DNA of 64,000 bases from Pleomorphochaeta sp. (GCA_028532815.1 JAQQAS010000052.1:1-64000), one strand, 5' to 3'. Numbered from the stretch's first letter, positions 52,910 through 63,227 are shown. The notes: generated by a model from the sequence alone, not told the origin. Made by a program: numbers and translations.

Positions 52910-53512
52910 ATGTCTAATCATGTATTTGATGCAACTCTACGTACTTCTGATTTCGGAAGTGCTGGTTCCCGCCGTTTATTACGCGCTGGAAAAATCCCTG
53001 CTGTTATTTATGGTAGCAAAACAAAACCAATGCATATTGTAATTGATGCACACAAATTTGCTTTAGCTATTGGAAGTATTTCAGAATCAACTCTTATCAC
53101 TTTAAATGTTGAAGGTGATGAACACGAAGTATTAGTAAAAACTTTCCAAGAAGATATTATGACTGATATCATTCATCATGTAGACTTCTATGAAGTTGTT
53201 CGTGGTGAAAAATTACGTGCTTTTGTTTCTCTTTCTGTTGAAGGAAATCCAGTTGGATGTAAGAAGGGTGGTATCTTAGATGTTGTTCTACACGAAGTTG
53301 AAGTTGAATGTTTACCAAAAGACTTACCTGCTGACATTAAAGTTGATGTATCAGCTTTAGATTTAAACGATCACATTTCTGTTAAAGAATTACCTGTTGC
53401 AAAAACAGTTTCTATTTTAACTGATGGTGATGAAACTGTAGCAACTGTTAAATCTGTTAAAGTAGAAAAAGTCGCAACAGAAGAAGAAGAAGTCGTAGCA
53501 ACAGAGGAATAA
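52910..53512 (+). CDS. rplY: 50S ribosomal protein L25/Ctc (bL25)
   Basis: 200 aa; binds 5S rRNA. N-terminal L25 domain (GSAGSRRLLRAGKIPAVIYGSK) plus the TL5/Ctc C-terminal domain of long L25 proteins (VEGNPVGCKKGGILDVVLHEVEVECLPKDLP), ending in an acidic E/V tail. CGT/CGC arginine codons mark it as highly expressed. Four bases before pth. Confidence 0.96.
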   Translation: MSNHVFDATLRTSDFGSAGSRRLLRAGKIPAVIYGSKTKPMHIVIDAHKFALAIGSISESTLITLNVEGDEHEVLVKTFQEDIMTDIIHHVDFYEVVRGEKLRAFVSLSVEGNPVGCKKGGILDVVLHEVEVECLPKDLPADIKVDVSALDLNDHISVKELPVAKTVSILTDGDETVATVKSVKVEKVATEEEEVVATEE

Positions 53513-53516
53513 TTTT

Positions 53517-54083
53517 ATGAAATTAGTACTTGGCCTAGGTAATCTTGGAGCTGAGTATAAAGAAACTCGACATAATTGTGGATTTCAAGTCGTAGAATTA
53601 TGCGCAGCGTTTTTTCATGTAAAAATGAAAAAGCGCTGTTTTCGTTTATACCAAGCTGCTAAGATTGAACAAGATGATGAAACATACACCCTTATAAAAC
53701 CATTAACTTATATGAATAATAGTGGAAATATACTTAAGTATTTTTCTTCTGTTAAAACTAAAGATATTATAGTTATCTGTGATCAAATGGATTTACCTCT
53801 TTCTCATATTAGAATTAAGAAAGGTGGAGGCACTGCCGGTCATAATGGATTGAGAAGTATAGTATCAAATTTAAATGGTGAAAAAGATTTTATTAGAATC
53901 TATGTCGGAATAGGGCGCCCTAAAGAAAATCAAAGTGTTGTAGAGCATGTTTTAGGTGTTGAAGAAAATACAAAATTGTTTAAAGAAGGTGTTGAAAAAG
54001 CTAATTTAGCATTAATTGATTTAATTAATGGACAATCTATTGAAAAGGTCATGCAAACCTATAATAAAAAAATAAAGTTGTAA
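53517..54083 (+). CDS. pth: Peptidyl-tRNA hydrolase
   Basis: 188 aa. Releases tRNA from stalled peptidyl-tRNA. VLGLGNLGAEYKETRHNCGFQV carries the catalytic His; KPLTYMNNSG, CDQMDLPLSHIRIKKGGGTAGHNGLRSI and RIYVGIGRP are family blocks (Asp-His network). Directly after rplY. Confidence 0.96.
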   Translation: MKLVLGLGNLGAEYKETRHNCGFQVVELCAAFFHVKMKKRCFRLYQAAKIEQDDETYTLIKPLTYMNNSGNILKYFSSVKTKDIIVICDQMDLPLSHIRIKKGGGTAGHNGLRSIVSNLNGEKDFIRIYVGIGRPKENQSVVEHVLGVEENTKLFKEGVEKANLALIDLINGQSIEKVMQTYNKKIKL

Positions 54084-54181
54084 TTTTAGTAACAATGTTA
54101 CATTTATTTATATTTTAGATTGACGAATAGATTATTCTTAGTCATATTTATTGTTATAGTATAAACTTTCAAGGTGGCCTT

Positions 54182-55510
54182 ATGGATCAATTTAATGAAT
54201 ATTTTGAAAAATATTCAGAGTTAAAAGACAAAAAAATCGCAATTGCCTTTTCAGGTGGAAGTGATTCCTTAGCCCTTTTATATATGCTAAGTCAAAAGTT
54301 TAATAGCAAAAATCTAATAGCTTTATATGTTAATCATGGATTAAGAGATTCAAAAGAATTAAGTGTTGAGAGTAAAATAAATAGGGAAAATTGTTTATCA
54401 TTAGGTGTTGAATATAAAGAATTTATTTTAGAGAAAGGCGAAATTGAAAAATTAGCAAAAGAGAGAAATAACGGCATTGAAGATGCTGCTAGATTTATGA
54501 GATATAATAAATTGCTTTCTTTCTGTAAAGAAAATGGATATTATGCTCTCTCTACAGCTCACACAATAGATGATCAGTTAGAAACAATGATTATGAGAAC
54601 CTTTAATGGGGCATCTCTTTTATCCCTAACTTGTATTAAGGATATGAGAGAGCAAGATTCTATTAAAATAATTAGACCTCTATTAAAATATTCTAAAGAT
54701 GATTTGAGATTAAAGTTAAAAGTTGCAGGTCTTATTTGGAGTGAAGATACAACAAATAGGAGTACTGACTATTTAAGAAATAGAATTAGAAAAGAAATTT
54801 CCCCTAAAGTTGAATCAATATTTCCAGATGTTAAGCAGATAGTTTATAGAAATGCGCAGCTTTTTACAGGCCTTGTTTCTATAGCACAAGAGAAAGTTAA
54901 CAAAATGATTGAATCAAATATTGTTAATAGGAAAGAATATTTGTTGCAAGAAGATATAATAAGATATAATATTTTATCAAAGCTTATAAAAAATTTTGAA
55001 GTTCCATCGTTTAAAAAAATTGTCCATATAGATAACGTAATTAAACAAAAAAAAGAAGGCTATGAGAAATTTGGTAATATTGAATTATTGATAAAAGATG
55101 ATTCTTTTGTTATTAATAAGTTTGATAGTATTTCTCAATTTAGCTACGTTGTTGAAAAAATAGAAGATCAAACAATTTCTGTTTTTGACAATAAGTTGAT
55201 AATAAATTCAGCAGAAAATGAAGATTCTACTCTTTTAAGAATTGCTGATGAAGATATTAGTTTGCCTTTAATTGTTAGAAATCTTAGGAGTGATGATTTT
55301 TTAGTAACAGATGGGGGAACTGTAGATATAAGTAAATTTCTCTCTAATTGGAAATTAAAAGAATCTGATAGAAAGAAAGTTGTGGTATTAGAAGATAGAA
55401 ATGGTATTGTTGCCCTTTTTGCTAAGCATCTTGGTGGAAGAGATAGATTAACAAATAGAGTAAAAACTCCCCTTGTAGGAAAAACCGTTAGAATATATAG
55501 TATTGTTTGA
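54182..55510 (+). CDS. tilS: tRNA(Ile)-lysidine synthase
   Basis: 442 aa. Modifies C34 of tRNA-Ile2 (CAU) to lysidine so that it reads AUA. PP-loop AFSGGSDSLALLYML, ADTIDD-like AHTIDDQLETM, RPLLKYSKDDL, then the TilS C-terminal domain with FLVTDGGTVDISKFLSNWKL and EDRNGIVALFAKHLGGRDR. AAGGTGG before ATG. 13 bases before ftsH, same operon. Confidence 0.94.
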   Translation: MDQFNEYFEKYSELKDKKIAIAFSGGSDSLALLYMLSQKFNSKNLIALYVNHGLRDSKELSVESKINRENCLSLGVEYKEFILEKGEIEKLAKERNNGIEDAARFMRYNKLLSFCKENGYYALSTAHTIDDQLETMIMRTFNGASLLSLTCIKDMREQDSIKIIRPLLKYSKDDLRLKLKVAGLIWSEDTTNRSTDYLRNRIRKEISPKVESIFPDVKQIVYRNAQLFTGLVSIAQEKVNKMIESNIVNRKEYLLQEDIIRYNILSKLIKNFEVPSFKKIVHIDNVIKQKKEGYEKFGNIELLIKDDSFVINKFDSISQFSYVVEKIEDQTISVFDNKLIINSAENEDSTLLRIADEDISLPLIVRNLRSDDFLVTDGGTVDISKFLSNWKLKESDRKKVVVLEDRNGIVALFAKHLGGRDRLTNRVKTPLVGKTVRIYSIV

Positions 55511-55523
55511 AAAGGATTAAATA

Positions 55524-57497
55524 GTGAATAATTTTTATAATCAAGACCGTGCAAAAGCTGGTATTTATTTAGAAGAAAATAATAATAATAACGATAAGAA
55601 ACCAGACAAAAATGATTTCTGGAATGGGTTAAAAGGTGGAGGCTCCTCCCCAAATAACAAAAATGATGGAAATGGACCTTTTAAAAATCCTAAAAACAGA
55701 CTTTCTTTTGGTATCTTTGTTTTTGTTTTATTAACTTTTGGTATCTTAATGTTTGATAGCATGGCAAATGGTAGTGCTCAAAGTGTTCCTTATACTACTT
55801 TTAAACAATATGTAGCTTCAGGACAAGTTCAAACTGTAGACATTGAAGCTAATCAAAAAATAACATTTATAACTTCTACAAATGTTCAAATGAGAACTTT
55901 AATTCCTTATGTTGATGAAAATTTGTTAGAAGAATTAGAAAATAATGGAGTTATTGTATCAGGTTCTGAACAACAGATATCATATCTTTCTCTATTTTTA
56001 AGTATTGTCCCATGGATAATTTTCGTTGGTTTTATGGTAATTTTATACCGTCAGGCAAATGGTATGAACACTAAGATGATGGGTGGCCTTGGTAAAAACT
56101 TGGCAAAAGAATATAAACCTGATGAAAATAAAACATCCTTTAATGATGTAGCTGGTCAACTAGAAGCTAAGAATGAATTAATGGAAGTTGTAGACTTCTT
56201 AAAAAATCCTTCTAGATTCCATAAAATTGGTGCAAAGATACCAAAAGGTGCATTGCTTGTAGGTCCTCCTGGAACAGGTAAAACTTTATTAGCTAAAGCT
56301 GTAGCTGGTGAGGCTGGAGTATCTTTCTTACATACAAGTGGTTCTGACTTTGTAGAAATGTTTGTTGGTATGGGTGCTTCCCGTGTTCGTGATTTATTTG
56401 AACAAGCTAGAAAAGCTGCTCCTTGTATTATCTTTATTGACGAATTAGATGCTGTTGGTAGAGCTCGTGGATCTGGCCTTGGTGGTGGACATGATGAAAG
56501 AGAACAAACATTGAATCAAATACTTGTTGAAATGGATGGTTTTGATTCTATTTCTAATGTAATTGTTATGGCTGCAACTAACCGTCCTGATGTATTAGAC
56601 CAAGCTTTACTTAGACCTGGTAGATTTGATAGACAAGTTGTAGTTGACCTTCCAGACATTAAAGAAAGAGAAGCAATTTTAAAAATTCATTGTAAAAAGG
56701 TTAAATTAGAAGCTGGTGTTGATTTGATGAGAATCGCTAGAGCTACCCCTGGAAGCAGTGGTGCTGATTTAGCTAATATGATCAATGAAGCTGCTCTTTT
56801 TGCTGCAAGAGAAAATAAAGAAACTGTTTCAATGGGTAATATAGAAGCAGCTAGAGATAAAGTAATGTTAGGTGTTGCTAAAAAGAGTAAATTCATGAGC
56901 GAAGATGATAAAAAAGCAACAGCTTATCATGAAGCTGGACATACACTTCTTCACTACTACTTATCTCATGTTGATCCACTACATAAGGTTACAATTATCC
57001 CACATGGTAGAGCTTTAGGATTAACAATTAGTTTGCCTGAAAAAGATGCATACACACTTACAAAAAGTAAGTTAGTAGATAGAATTAAAATTACTATGGG
57101 TGGTTATGTAGCTGAAGAATTGGTTTATGGTGAGACTACTACAGGAACTTCAAATGACATTCAACAAGCAACTAATCTTGCTAAGAGAATGGTTACAGAA
57201 TTTGGTATGAGTAGTTTAGGCTTTATCAATCTTGGTGATGAAGAAGAGCCTTTATTCTTAGGTCGTGAAATAGCACAACATAAGAACTTTAGTGAAGCAA
57301 CTGCAAAAATTATCGATGAAGAGATGTTAAAGATTTTAAATAAATGCTTAGATGAAACTAGAGATATTTTAAAATCACACAGAGATCAATTAGATTTATT
57401 AACTAATGAGTTAGTAGAAAAAGAAACTCTTGACGATGCAGAAATTAGAGAATTACTAGGTTTTGAACCTATTGAAAACAAATTCAGTTTAACTTAA
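55524..57497 (+). CDS. ftsH: ATP-dependent zinc metalloprotease FtsH
   Basis: 657 aa from GTG with AAAGGA upstream. The start is a Asn/Lys/Asp-rich low-complexity cytoplasmic tail of about 55 residues, then two membrane helices (about 57-75 and 150-170) around a periplasmic domain, AAA module with GPPGTGKT (Walker A), [11 protein letters not shown] (Walker B), the second region of homology with RPGRFDR, and the zinc protease motif [13 protein letters not shown]. Degrades unassembled membrane proteins. The long N-terminal tail is unusual. Confidence 0.96.
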   Translation: MNNFYNQDRAKAGIYLEENNNNNDKKPDKNDFWNGLKGGGSSPNNKNDGNGPFKNPKNRLSFGIFVFVLLTFGILMFDSMANGSAQSVPYTTFKQYVASGQVQTVDIEANQKITFITSTNVQMRTLIPYVDENLLEELENNGVIVSGSEQQISYLSLFLSIVPWIIFVGFMVILYRQANGMNTKMMGGLGKNLAKEYKPDENKTSFNDVAGQLEAKNELMEVVDFLKNPSRFHKIGAKIPKGALLVGPPGTGKTLLAKAVAGEAGVSFLHTSGSDFVEMFVGMGASRVRDLFEQARKAAPCIIFIDELDAVGRARGSGLGGGHDEREQTLNQILVEMDGFDSISNVIVMAATNRPDVLDQALLRPGRFDRQVVVDLPDIKEREAILKIHCKKVKLEAGVDLMRIARATPGSSGADLANMINEAALFAARENKETVSMGNIEAARDKVMLGVAKKSKFMSEDDKKATAYHEAGHTLLHYYLSHVDPLHKVTIIPHGRALGLTISLPEKDAYTLTKSKLVDRIKITMGGYVAEELVYGETTTGTSNDIQQATNLAKRMVTEFGMSSLGFINLGDEEEPLFLGREIAQHKNFSEATAKIIDEEMLKILNKCLDETRDILKSHRDQLDLLTNELVEKETLDDAEIRELLGFEPIENKFSLT

Positions 57498-57507
57498 AAG
57501 GATTAAT

Positions 57508-59328
57508 ATGGCACATGATTATTCTTTGACAAGGAACTTTTGTATTATTGCGCATATCGACCATGGTAAATCTACCTTGGCCGATAGATTTATTGAAATG
57601 GCAAAGTTAGGAAATACAAGAGGCCCTGCCCAAGATCAAGTTTTAGACAATATGGATATTGAAAGAGAAAGGGGAATTACTATAAAAAGCCAAGCAGTTA
57701 CAATTCCTTATACTGCTAAAGATGGTAAAACCTATACCTTGAATTTAGTAGACACTCCCGGCCATGTTGACTTTAGCTATGAAGTTTCTAGAGCAATTAG
57801 CTCTTGTGAAGGTGCACTTTTATTAGTAGACGCATCTCAAGGTGTTGAAGCTCAAACTCTTGCAAATTTATATTTAGCTATGGAACATAATCTTGAAGTT
57901 ATTCCTGTAATAAACAAAGTAGACCTTCCTTCCGCTAATATTCCAATGTGTTTGGAAATGATAGATAATGACTTAGGTTTAGATCCTGATATGAGTGTAC
58001 AAGTTAGTGCTAAAACAGGATTTGGGGTAGATGAATTATTTGAGCAAATAGTTGATTTTATACCACCACCTCAAGGAATAGATGAGGATCCATTAAAAGC
58101 TGTTATCTTTGACTCACACTACGATGCATATCGTGGAATTATTGTTCACTGTAGAGTTTTTGATGGCTGTCTTAAAAAAGGGGAAACTATCAGATTCATG
58201 CACGGTGGTGTTGATTTTATTGTAGAAGAAGTTGGTATTTTCCAACTAGGCTATATTAAAACAGAAGTATTGCATGCAGGAGATGTTGGTTACTTTATTG
58301 CTGGTATTAAAAAAATTGGTGATATTAGAGTTGGAGATACTGTAACTAAATTATCTAATCTTGCAAAAGAACCTTTAGAAGGGTTTAAAGATGTACAACC
58401 TGTAGTTTTCTCATCTATTTACCCTGTTGATGCAAACGATTATGAAGAATTATTTGATGCAATTGAAAGATTAAAATTAAATGATGCTTCTTTAGTATAT
58501 GAGAAAGACTCATCAGCTGCTTTAGGATTTGGTTTTAGATGTGGATTTTTAGGTTTATTACATTTAGAGGTAATTCAAGAGAGAATTGAAAGAGAATTTA
58601 ATTTATCAATTGTATTTACTTCTCCTTCTGTAGAATATAAAGTTCATTTGAAAAAAGATAATGAAGTGGTAGAAATTGATAATCCATTAGAATATCCAGA
58701 TCAAGTTCTAGTTGATTATAGTGAAGAACCTTTTATTAAAGCAAATGTAATTACTCCAAGTGAATATATTGGACCAATTATGTCTTTAGCAATGGAAAAA
58801 AGGGGAGTTCAAACTAATATGAATTATTTAGATTCAAAAAGAGTTGAACTTCAATATGAAATGCCTTTAGCTGAAGTATTATTTGAGTTCTATGATAGAT
58901 TGAAATCTATTTCTAGAGGATATGCTTCTTTTGATTATGAAGTTATTGGTTATAGAAGAACAGATTTAGTTAGATTAGATATTTTAGTAAATGGAGACCA
59001 AGTTGATGCATTATCTCAATTAGTATTTAGAGGAAATGCAGTACAAAGAGGAAAAATTGTTTGTCAAAGACTGAAAGGTGAAATACACAAACAACAATAT
59101 AAAATAGCTATACAAGCTGCTATAGGTGGTCAAATTGTTTCAAGAGAAACAATAACTGCATATAGAAAAGATGTTACAGCAAAATGTTATGGTGGTGATA
59201 TCTCAAGAAAGAGAAAGTTACTTGAAAAACAAAAAGAAGGTAAAAAGAGAATGAAAATGGTTGGTAGCGTAGAAATACCACAACAAGCCTTCTTAGCTGT
59301 ATTAAAGAGTGATGATACTAGTAATTAA
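57508..59328 (+). CDS. lepA: Elongation factor 4 (LepA)
   Basis: 606-aa ribosomal GTPase. AHIDHGKSTLADRF (G1), VDTPGHVDFSYEVSR (G3), INKVDLPSAN (G4) and the LepA-specific C-terminal end (YKIAIQAAIGGQIVSRETI ... GDISRKRKLLEKQKEGKKRMK region). Closely follows ftsH, ribosome site AAAAGGA. Followed by a weak hairpin before galM. Confidence 0.97.
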   Translation: MAHDYSLTRNFCIIAHIDHGKSTLADRFIEMAKLGNTRGPAQDQVLDNMDIERERGITIKSQAVTIPYTAKDGKTYTLNLVDTPGHVDFSYEVSRAISSCEGALLLVDASQGVEAQTLANLYLAMEHNLEVIPVINKVDLPSANIPMCLEMIDNDLGLDPDMSVQVSAKTGFGVDELFEQIVDFIPPPQGIDEDPLKAVIFDSHYDAYRGIIVHCRVFDGCLKKGETIRFMHGGVDFIVEEVGIFQLGYIKTEVLHAGDVGYFIAGIKKIGDIRVGDTVTKLSNLAKEPLEGFKDVQPVVFSSIYPVDANDYEELFDAIERLKLNDASLVYEKDSSAALGFGFRCGFLGLLHLEVIQERIEREFNLSIVFTSPSVEYKVHLKKDNEVVEIDNPLEYPDQVLVDYSEEPFIKANVITPSEYIGPIMSLAMEKRGVQTNMNYLDSKRVELQYEMPLAEVLFEFYDRLKSISRGYASFDYEVIGYRRTDLVRLDILVNGDQVDALSQLVFRGNAVQRGKIVCQRLKGEIHKQQYKIAIQAAIGGQIVSRETITAYRKDVTAKCYGGDISRKRKLLEKQKEGKKRMKMVGSVEIPQQAFLAVLKSDDTSN

Positions 59329-59339
59329 ATTTATATTAT

Positions 59340-59372
59340 AAAGAGTCTGTGTGTATTCATGGGCTCTTTTTT
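59340..59372 (+). terminator. Probable lepA terminator
   Basis: AAGAG-x-C and GG-CTCTT pair across a loop of about 14 nt, followed by TTTTTT. Short stem. Confidence 0.55.
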
Positions 59373-59386
59373 TGAGGGTAAAAAGG

Positions 59387-60415
59387 ATGAAAGAGTTAAT
59401 TGGAAAAACAAATAATGGAGAATCTATTTATAAGTACTCTATTTCTAATGGTAAGTATTCTTTAGAGGTTTTAACACTTGGTGCAACTATTTATTCATTA
59501 AACGTTCCTGATAAAGATGGGAATAATGTAGACGTAGTTCTTGGTTATAAGGACTTTGAAGACTATAAAACTTCTAAGACATATTATGGTATGAATGTTG
59601 GAAGGGTAGCAAACAGAATAAAAGGTGCTAAATTTACTCTAAACGGTGTTGAGTATAATGTAGAAAAAAATGAAGGAGAAAATTGTCTCCATAGTGGTTC
59701 TACTTCCTTAGCTTATAAAAACTGGGCTTGTGAAGAGCTAGTTATTAATAATAATCCTGCATTAAAATTAAGTGTAACATCCTTTAATGGTGAAGGTGGT
59801 TTTCCAGCAAATATTACTGTTTGGTGTATTTATATGTTAACCGATGATGGCCAATTAATAATTAATTATGAAGCTATTTGTGATAAAGATACAATTCTTA
59901 ATCTTACAAATCACAGCTATTTCAATTTAAGTGGAGATTATACATCTACAATATTAGATCATAAGTTGATGCTAGATTGTGATAAATATGTTGAAGTTGA
60001 TGATAAAGCAATCCCAACTGGAAGATTGATTGAAACTGTTAATACCCCTTTTGATTTTACACAATTTCATACTATAGGAGAGAGAATAAATCAAATTCCA
60101 GGTGGCTATGATCACGCTATGTGTTTTAGTAATTATACTCAGCAATTAGCTAAAGTTGGAGAGGTAAAATGCGATAGAACTCACATAGTTATGGATATTT
60201 CAACAACCCTTCCATCTCTTCAATTATATAGTGGAAATTTCATAGCTGAAGATGAAATTAACAAAGATGGTTCAAAGGGAATAAAAAATGGTGGTATTTG
60301 TTTTGAGACTCAATTTTACCCAGATTCACCTAATAATGTGAACTTTCCCTCAATATTACTCAAAAAGGGTGATAAATATAAACATGTAACAATTTATCAG
60401 TTTGGAACATATTAA
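59387..60415 (+). CDS. galM: Aldose 1-epimerase (mutarotase)
   Basis: 342 aa. Interconverts alpha and beta anomers of galactose or glucose. Blocks: LTLGATIYSLNVPDKDG, GRVANRIKGAKFTLNGVEY, CLHSGSTS, LTNHSYFNLSG (catalytic His), PGGYDHAMCF, and FETQFYPDSPN (catalytic Glu). Start ATG follows GAGGG by 9 bases; an in-frame ATG 36 bases upstream runs through the lepA terminator. No other Leloir gene is near. Confidence 0.94.
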   Translation: MKELIGKTNNGESIYKYSISNGKYSLEVLTLGATIYSLNVPDKDGNNVDVVLGYKDFEDYKTSKTYYGMNVGRVANRIKGAKFTLNGVEYNVEKNEGENCLHSGSTSLAYKNWACEELVINNNPALKLSVTSFNGEGGFPANITVWCIYMLTDDGQLIINYEAICDKDTILNLTNHSYFNLSGDYTSTILDHKLMLDCDKYVEVDDKAIPTGRLIETVNTPFDFTQFHTIGERINQIPGGYDHAMCFSNYTQQLAKVGEVKCDRTHIVMDISTTLPSLQLYSGNFIAEDEINKDGSKGIKNGGICFETQFYPDSPNNVNFPSILLKKGDKYKHVTIYQFGTY

Positions 60416-60427
60416 CAAATAATTAAT

Positions 60428-60452
60428 AAAAGGAGAGTTTTGCTCTCCTTTT
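60428..60452. terminator. Terminator between galM and yidD
   Basis: AAAAGGAGAG-TTTTG-CTCTCCTTTT between convergent genes; T-rich on the plus-strand side. Confidence 0.85.
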
Positions 60453-60468
60453 ATTGTATTTACTTATT

Positions 60469-60762
60469 TTATTTTTCTTTTCTTCTCTTAAAAATAATAT
60501 TATTTTTTTTAATTTCTTCAAAAGAAAAGGTCTCTGGAACAGGATCGTATCCTCCAATATAAAATTTACTACATCTTGCTATTCTAATTACTCCTAAAAC
60601 TGTTCCTTTTAGTATTCCATGTTTAGAAACTGCTTGTGAAAAGTATGTTGAACAAGTTGGGGAATATATACAGGAGCCACCTATATAAGGAGATAATATA
60701 CCTTTGTATAGGTAAACTGGAATTAGATAAATAAAACGTAATATCTTTAATAATCTTATCAT
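60469..60762 (-). CDS. yidD: Membrane protein insertion efficiency factor YidD
   Basis: 97 aa. YLIPVYLYKGILSPYIGGSCIYSPTCSTYFSQAVSKHG is the YidD signature with the three family cysteines (SCIYSPTCSTYF and a later RC). An amphipathic membrane-bound helper of YidC insertion. Usually located beside rnpA-yidC; here it is alone. Basic C-terminal tail. Confidence 0.92.
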   Translation of the reverse strand: MIRLLKILRFIYLIPVYLYKGILSPYIGGSCIYSPTCSTYFSQAVSKHGILKGTVLGVIRIARCSKFYIGGYDPVPETFSFEEIKKNNIIFKRRKEK

Positions 60763-60949
60763 AGATTCAATATAGCTAATGATTTATTAAAAAACAAGTT
60801 ACTTAGTCACATAGTGAGCACTAAATTACATATAATTAAGAATGAAATAGTATAAAATTAGTTAAATCAAAGATTAGGTATTTGACTTTTATATAAGTTA
60901 ATGATACGTTTACACCATAAATAAAGAATATCAACGGAGGAATATCCAT

Positions 60950-61120
60950 ATGGCAGGTAATGTATCAAAGAACGCACGTCGTGCTGGTGCTCAAGTATTA
61001 ACAAGTCGCTGGGGCGGCCAAATTAAAATGAAGAGTGTTTTTGAAAACGGTAGACTACGTCACGTAGCTTATTGTGAAAAAAGCGGTAATACAGCTCGTA
61101 AAGCAAAAGATTTAATGTAA
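60950..61120 (+). CDS. 56-aa basic protein, probable ribosomal protein
   Basis: Starts M-A-G-N-V-S-K-N-A-R-R-A-G-A-Q and ends K-S-G-N-T-A-R-K-A-K-D-L-M: very basic, one aromatic W, one C. ACGGAGG lies upstream and a strong terminator downstream, so it is a true single-gene unit. Five of six arginine codons are CGN, while most genes here use AGA; rplU, rplY and rpsD share this bias, so it is highly expressed. It matches none of the ribosomal proteins that I know by heart (not L28, L32-L36, S21). Candidate: a lineage-specific ribosomal protein of the bL38 type; the identity is open. Confidence 0.8.
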   Translation: MAGNVSKNARRAGAQVLTSRWGGQIKMKSVFENGRLRHVAYCEKSGNTARKAKDLM

Positions 61121-61136
61121 AACTAACGTTTTAAGC

Positions 61137-61168
61137 AAACCAGAGACGATTTCTCTGGTTTATTTTTT
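61137..61168 (+). terminator. Terminator after the 56-aa protein gene
   Basis: AAACCAGAGA-CGATT-TCTCTGGTTT followed by ATTTTTTTAT. Confidence 0.92.
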
Positions 61169-61430
61169 TATATAAAGACTTTTGTCATAAAATAAATATT
61201 GATATAAAACATAAAGAAAGGTATAGTATATATTAAGTGGTAATGTTAATTATCAATAATGAGAGCTATGGAGAATTGAAGGACAAAATTTATTGATTTT
61301 AATTGCATTAGATTAATAATTGAAATAAATTCATTTTTTTTGTACCTAAAATTGAACTCATATGATATACTTCTATAGAAGAAGTATTTATTATACAAAA
61401 ACCATTGAGATTTATATTAGGAGGAAAACC
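61169..61430. other. Intergenic region with a probable 5'-nucleotidase promoter
   Basis: AT-rich. An extended -10 TGATATACT at about 61363-61371 lies 60 bases before the start; GAGG follows. No other structure was recognised. Confidence 0.45.
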
Positions 61431-63227
61431 GTGAAACGTTTTTCAAGTAAATTAATGTCAGCATTGTTAGTAACATTGCTCATCGTTTCCGTAATAGGAT
61501 GTAAGTCAACACCTGAGCCTGTTGAAGAAGTACCTGCTGCAGCCGTTGTTCAACCTGTAGCTCCTGCACCTGAAAAAGAAGCTCCTGCAGAGGAAATTGA
61601 AGTACCTGTTGAAGTTGAAGAAGTAGCAGAAGCACCAGTTGAAGAAGTTGTAGAAGCTCCTAAAGCGGAAGTAAAAGAAGAAGCTAAAGAAGTTACAGTT
61701 GTTAAAGAAAAAGAACCAGAAGTTGTTTATCCTTACGGTGTAAAAGAAATTGTAAAAGCTGAAGGTCATGATGTATTCGACCTATTCATCGTACATACAA
61801 ATGATGTTCATGGTAGAGTAGAAGCAACTGATAGCAATATTGGTTATTCAAGATTATCAACTATGTTACAAGTTGCAAGAAGCATTACAGATAATATCTT
61901 ATTATTAGATGCTGGTGATGCTATTTCAGGTAGTAACTTTGTTAACCTATATAAAGGTGAAACTGCTGCAGTATTACTTGATATGCTAGGTTATGATGCT
62001 ATTGCTCTAGGTAACCACGAATTTGATTACGGTCTAGATAGAATATTACAAGCTGCACAAATTGCAAATGAATATTCAAATGTAAAAGTTTTATCAGCTA
62101 ATACCTTAGATGAAGATGGTAATTTATTATTCCAACCTTACCAAATTTATAACTTCAATGGTTTTAAAGTTGCTGTTATCGGTTTAACAACTCCAGATAC
62201 ATATGTAACTACAAATCCTAAAAACGTTGAAGGTGTATCTTTCGATAGTCCTTTAGTAATTCAAAATGCACAATATGCAGTAGATATGGCTCATCAATTT
62301 GCTGACTATGTTGTTGTATTAGGTCACTTTGGTATCGATGAAAATGGTCCAAGTGGTTATACAAGTGAAATGATTTGTGAAAACATTGACGGTATCGATT
62401 TATGGGTTGATGGCCACAGCCATGATGTATTACCAGAAGGTGAATATGTAAACGGTACTTTAATTGTACAAACTGGTGAATATTTAGAAAACTTAGGTGT
62501 TGTTGACTTATTAGTTAAGAATAATGAAGTTGTTTCTCAAAACGCTTTCTTAATCAAAGCTTCTGATGTTGCAGATCCTACAAGCAGTGAATTAGCTAGT
62601 ATGTATGGTATTACATCTGTTCCTGAAGATCCACAAGTTAAATCATATATTAGTGCTAAATCTGATGAATTAGATGCAATCTATAGCCAAGTTGTAGCAA
62701 ATGTTACTAAAACTTTAAACGGTGAAAGAGCTGATGTTAGAACAAAGAAAACAAACCTTTCAGCAATGATCTGTGAAGCAATGACTGAATCTTCAGGCGC
62801 TGATTTCTCAATCACTAACGGTGGTGGAATTAGAGCAAGCATTGATGCTGGTGATGTAACAATGGGTGAAATCATTGCAGTATTACCTTTCAACAATGTT
62901 GTAACTGTAAGTGAAGTTACTGGTGCTCAAGTTTATGAAGCATTAGAACATGGTTATTCTAGCCTACCTGCAGCTGCTGGTTCATATGCACAAACAGACT
63001 TGAAAGTTGTTTATAACAAATATGCTGATCCTGGCAAACGTATCTTAAGAGTATACGCAAACGGAAAAGCTATTAAGAAAGACTCAACTGTATACCATGT
63101 TGCAACTAACGACTTCTTAGCTGTTGGTGGAGACGGATATACAATGTTTGATAAAGTTGTAGCAATGAAAGACTTAATGAGTGATGTATTTGCTGAATAT
63201 TTAGCAGAAAATTACCCAGCAAAATAG
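61431..63227 (+). CDS. 5'-nucleotidase/UDP-sugar hydrolase lipoprotein
   Basis: 598 aa from GTG with AGGAGG. Signal peptide and lipobox SVIGC, then about 80 residues of E/V/P/A low-complexity linker (EEVP, EVPVEVEE, EEAKEV). Metallophosphatase blocks FIVHTNDVHGRVE, LLDAGDAISGS, LGNHEFDYG, VVLGHFGID and GHSHDVL give the two-metal site; the C-terminal 5_nucleotid_C domain has NLSAMICEAM, ITNGGGIRASI and VLPFNNVV. Releases phosphate from extracellular nucleotides outside the cytoplasm for nucleoside salvage. A terminator follows. Confidence 0.94.
   Translation: MKRFSSKLMSALLVTLLIVSVIGCKSTPEPVEEVPAAAVVQPVAPAPEKEAPAEEIEVPVEVEEVAEAPVEEVVEAPKAEVKEEAKEVTVVKEKEPEVVYPYGVKEIVKAEGHDVFDLFIVHTNDVHGRVEATDSNIGYSRLSTMLQVARSITDNILLLDAGDAISGSNFVNLYKGETAAVLLDMLGYDAIALGNHEFDYGLDRILQAAQIANEYSNVKVLSANTLDEDGNLLFQPYQIYNFNGFKVAVIGLTTPDTYVTTNPKNVEGVSFDSPLVIQNAQYAVDMAHQFADYVVVLGHFGIDENGPSGYTSEMICENIDGIDLWVDGHSHDVLPEGEYVNGTLIVQTGEYLENLGVVDLLVKNNEVVSQNAFLIKASDVADPTSSELASMYGITSVPEDPQVKSYISAKSDELDAIYSQVVANVTKTLNGERADVRTKKTNLSAMICEAMTESSGADFSITNGGGIRASIDAGDVTMGEIIAVLPFNNVVTVSEVTGAQVYEALEHGYSSLPAAAGSYAQTDLKVVYNKYADPGKRILRVYANGKAIKKDSTVYHVATNDFLAVGGDGYTMFDKVVAMKDLMSDVFAEYLAENYPAK

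Noticed and set aside
61506-61769. Antisense open frame over the 5'-nucleotidase linker
   Set aside because: It is rich in F, N, R and S because the sense strand codes for an E/K/V/A low-complexity linker; no start site or promoter.
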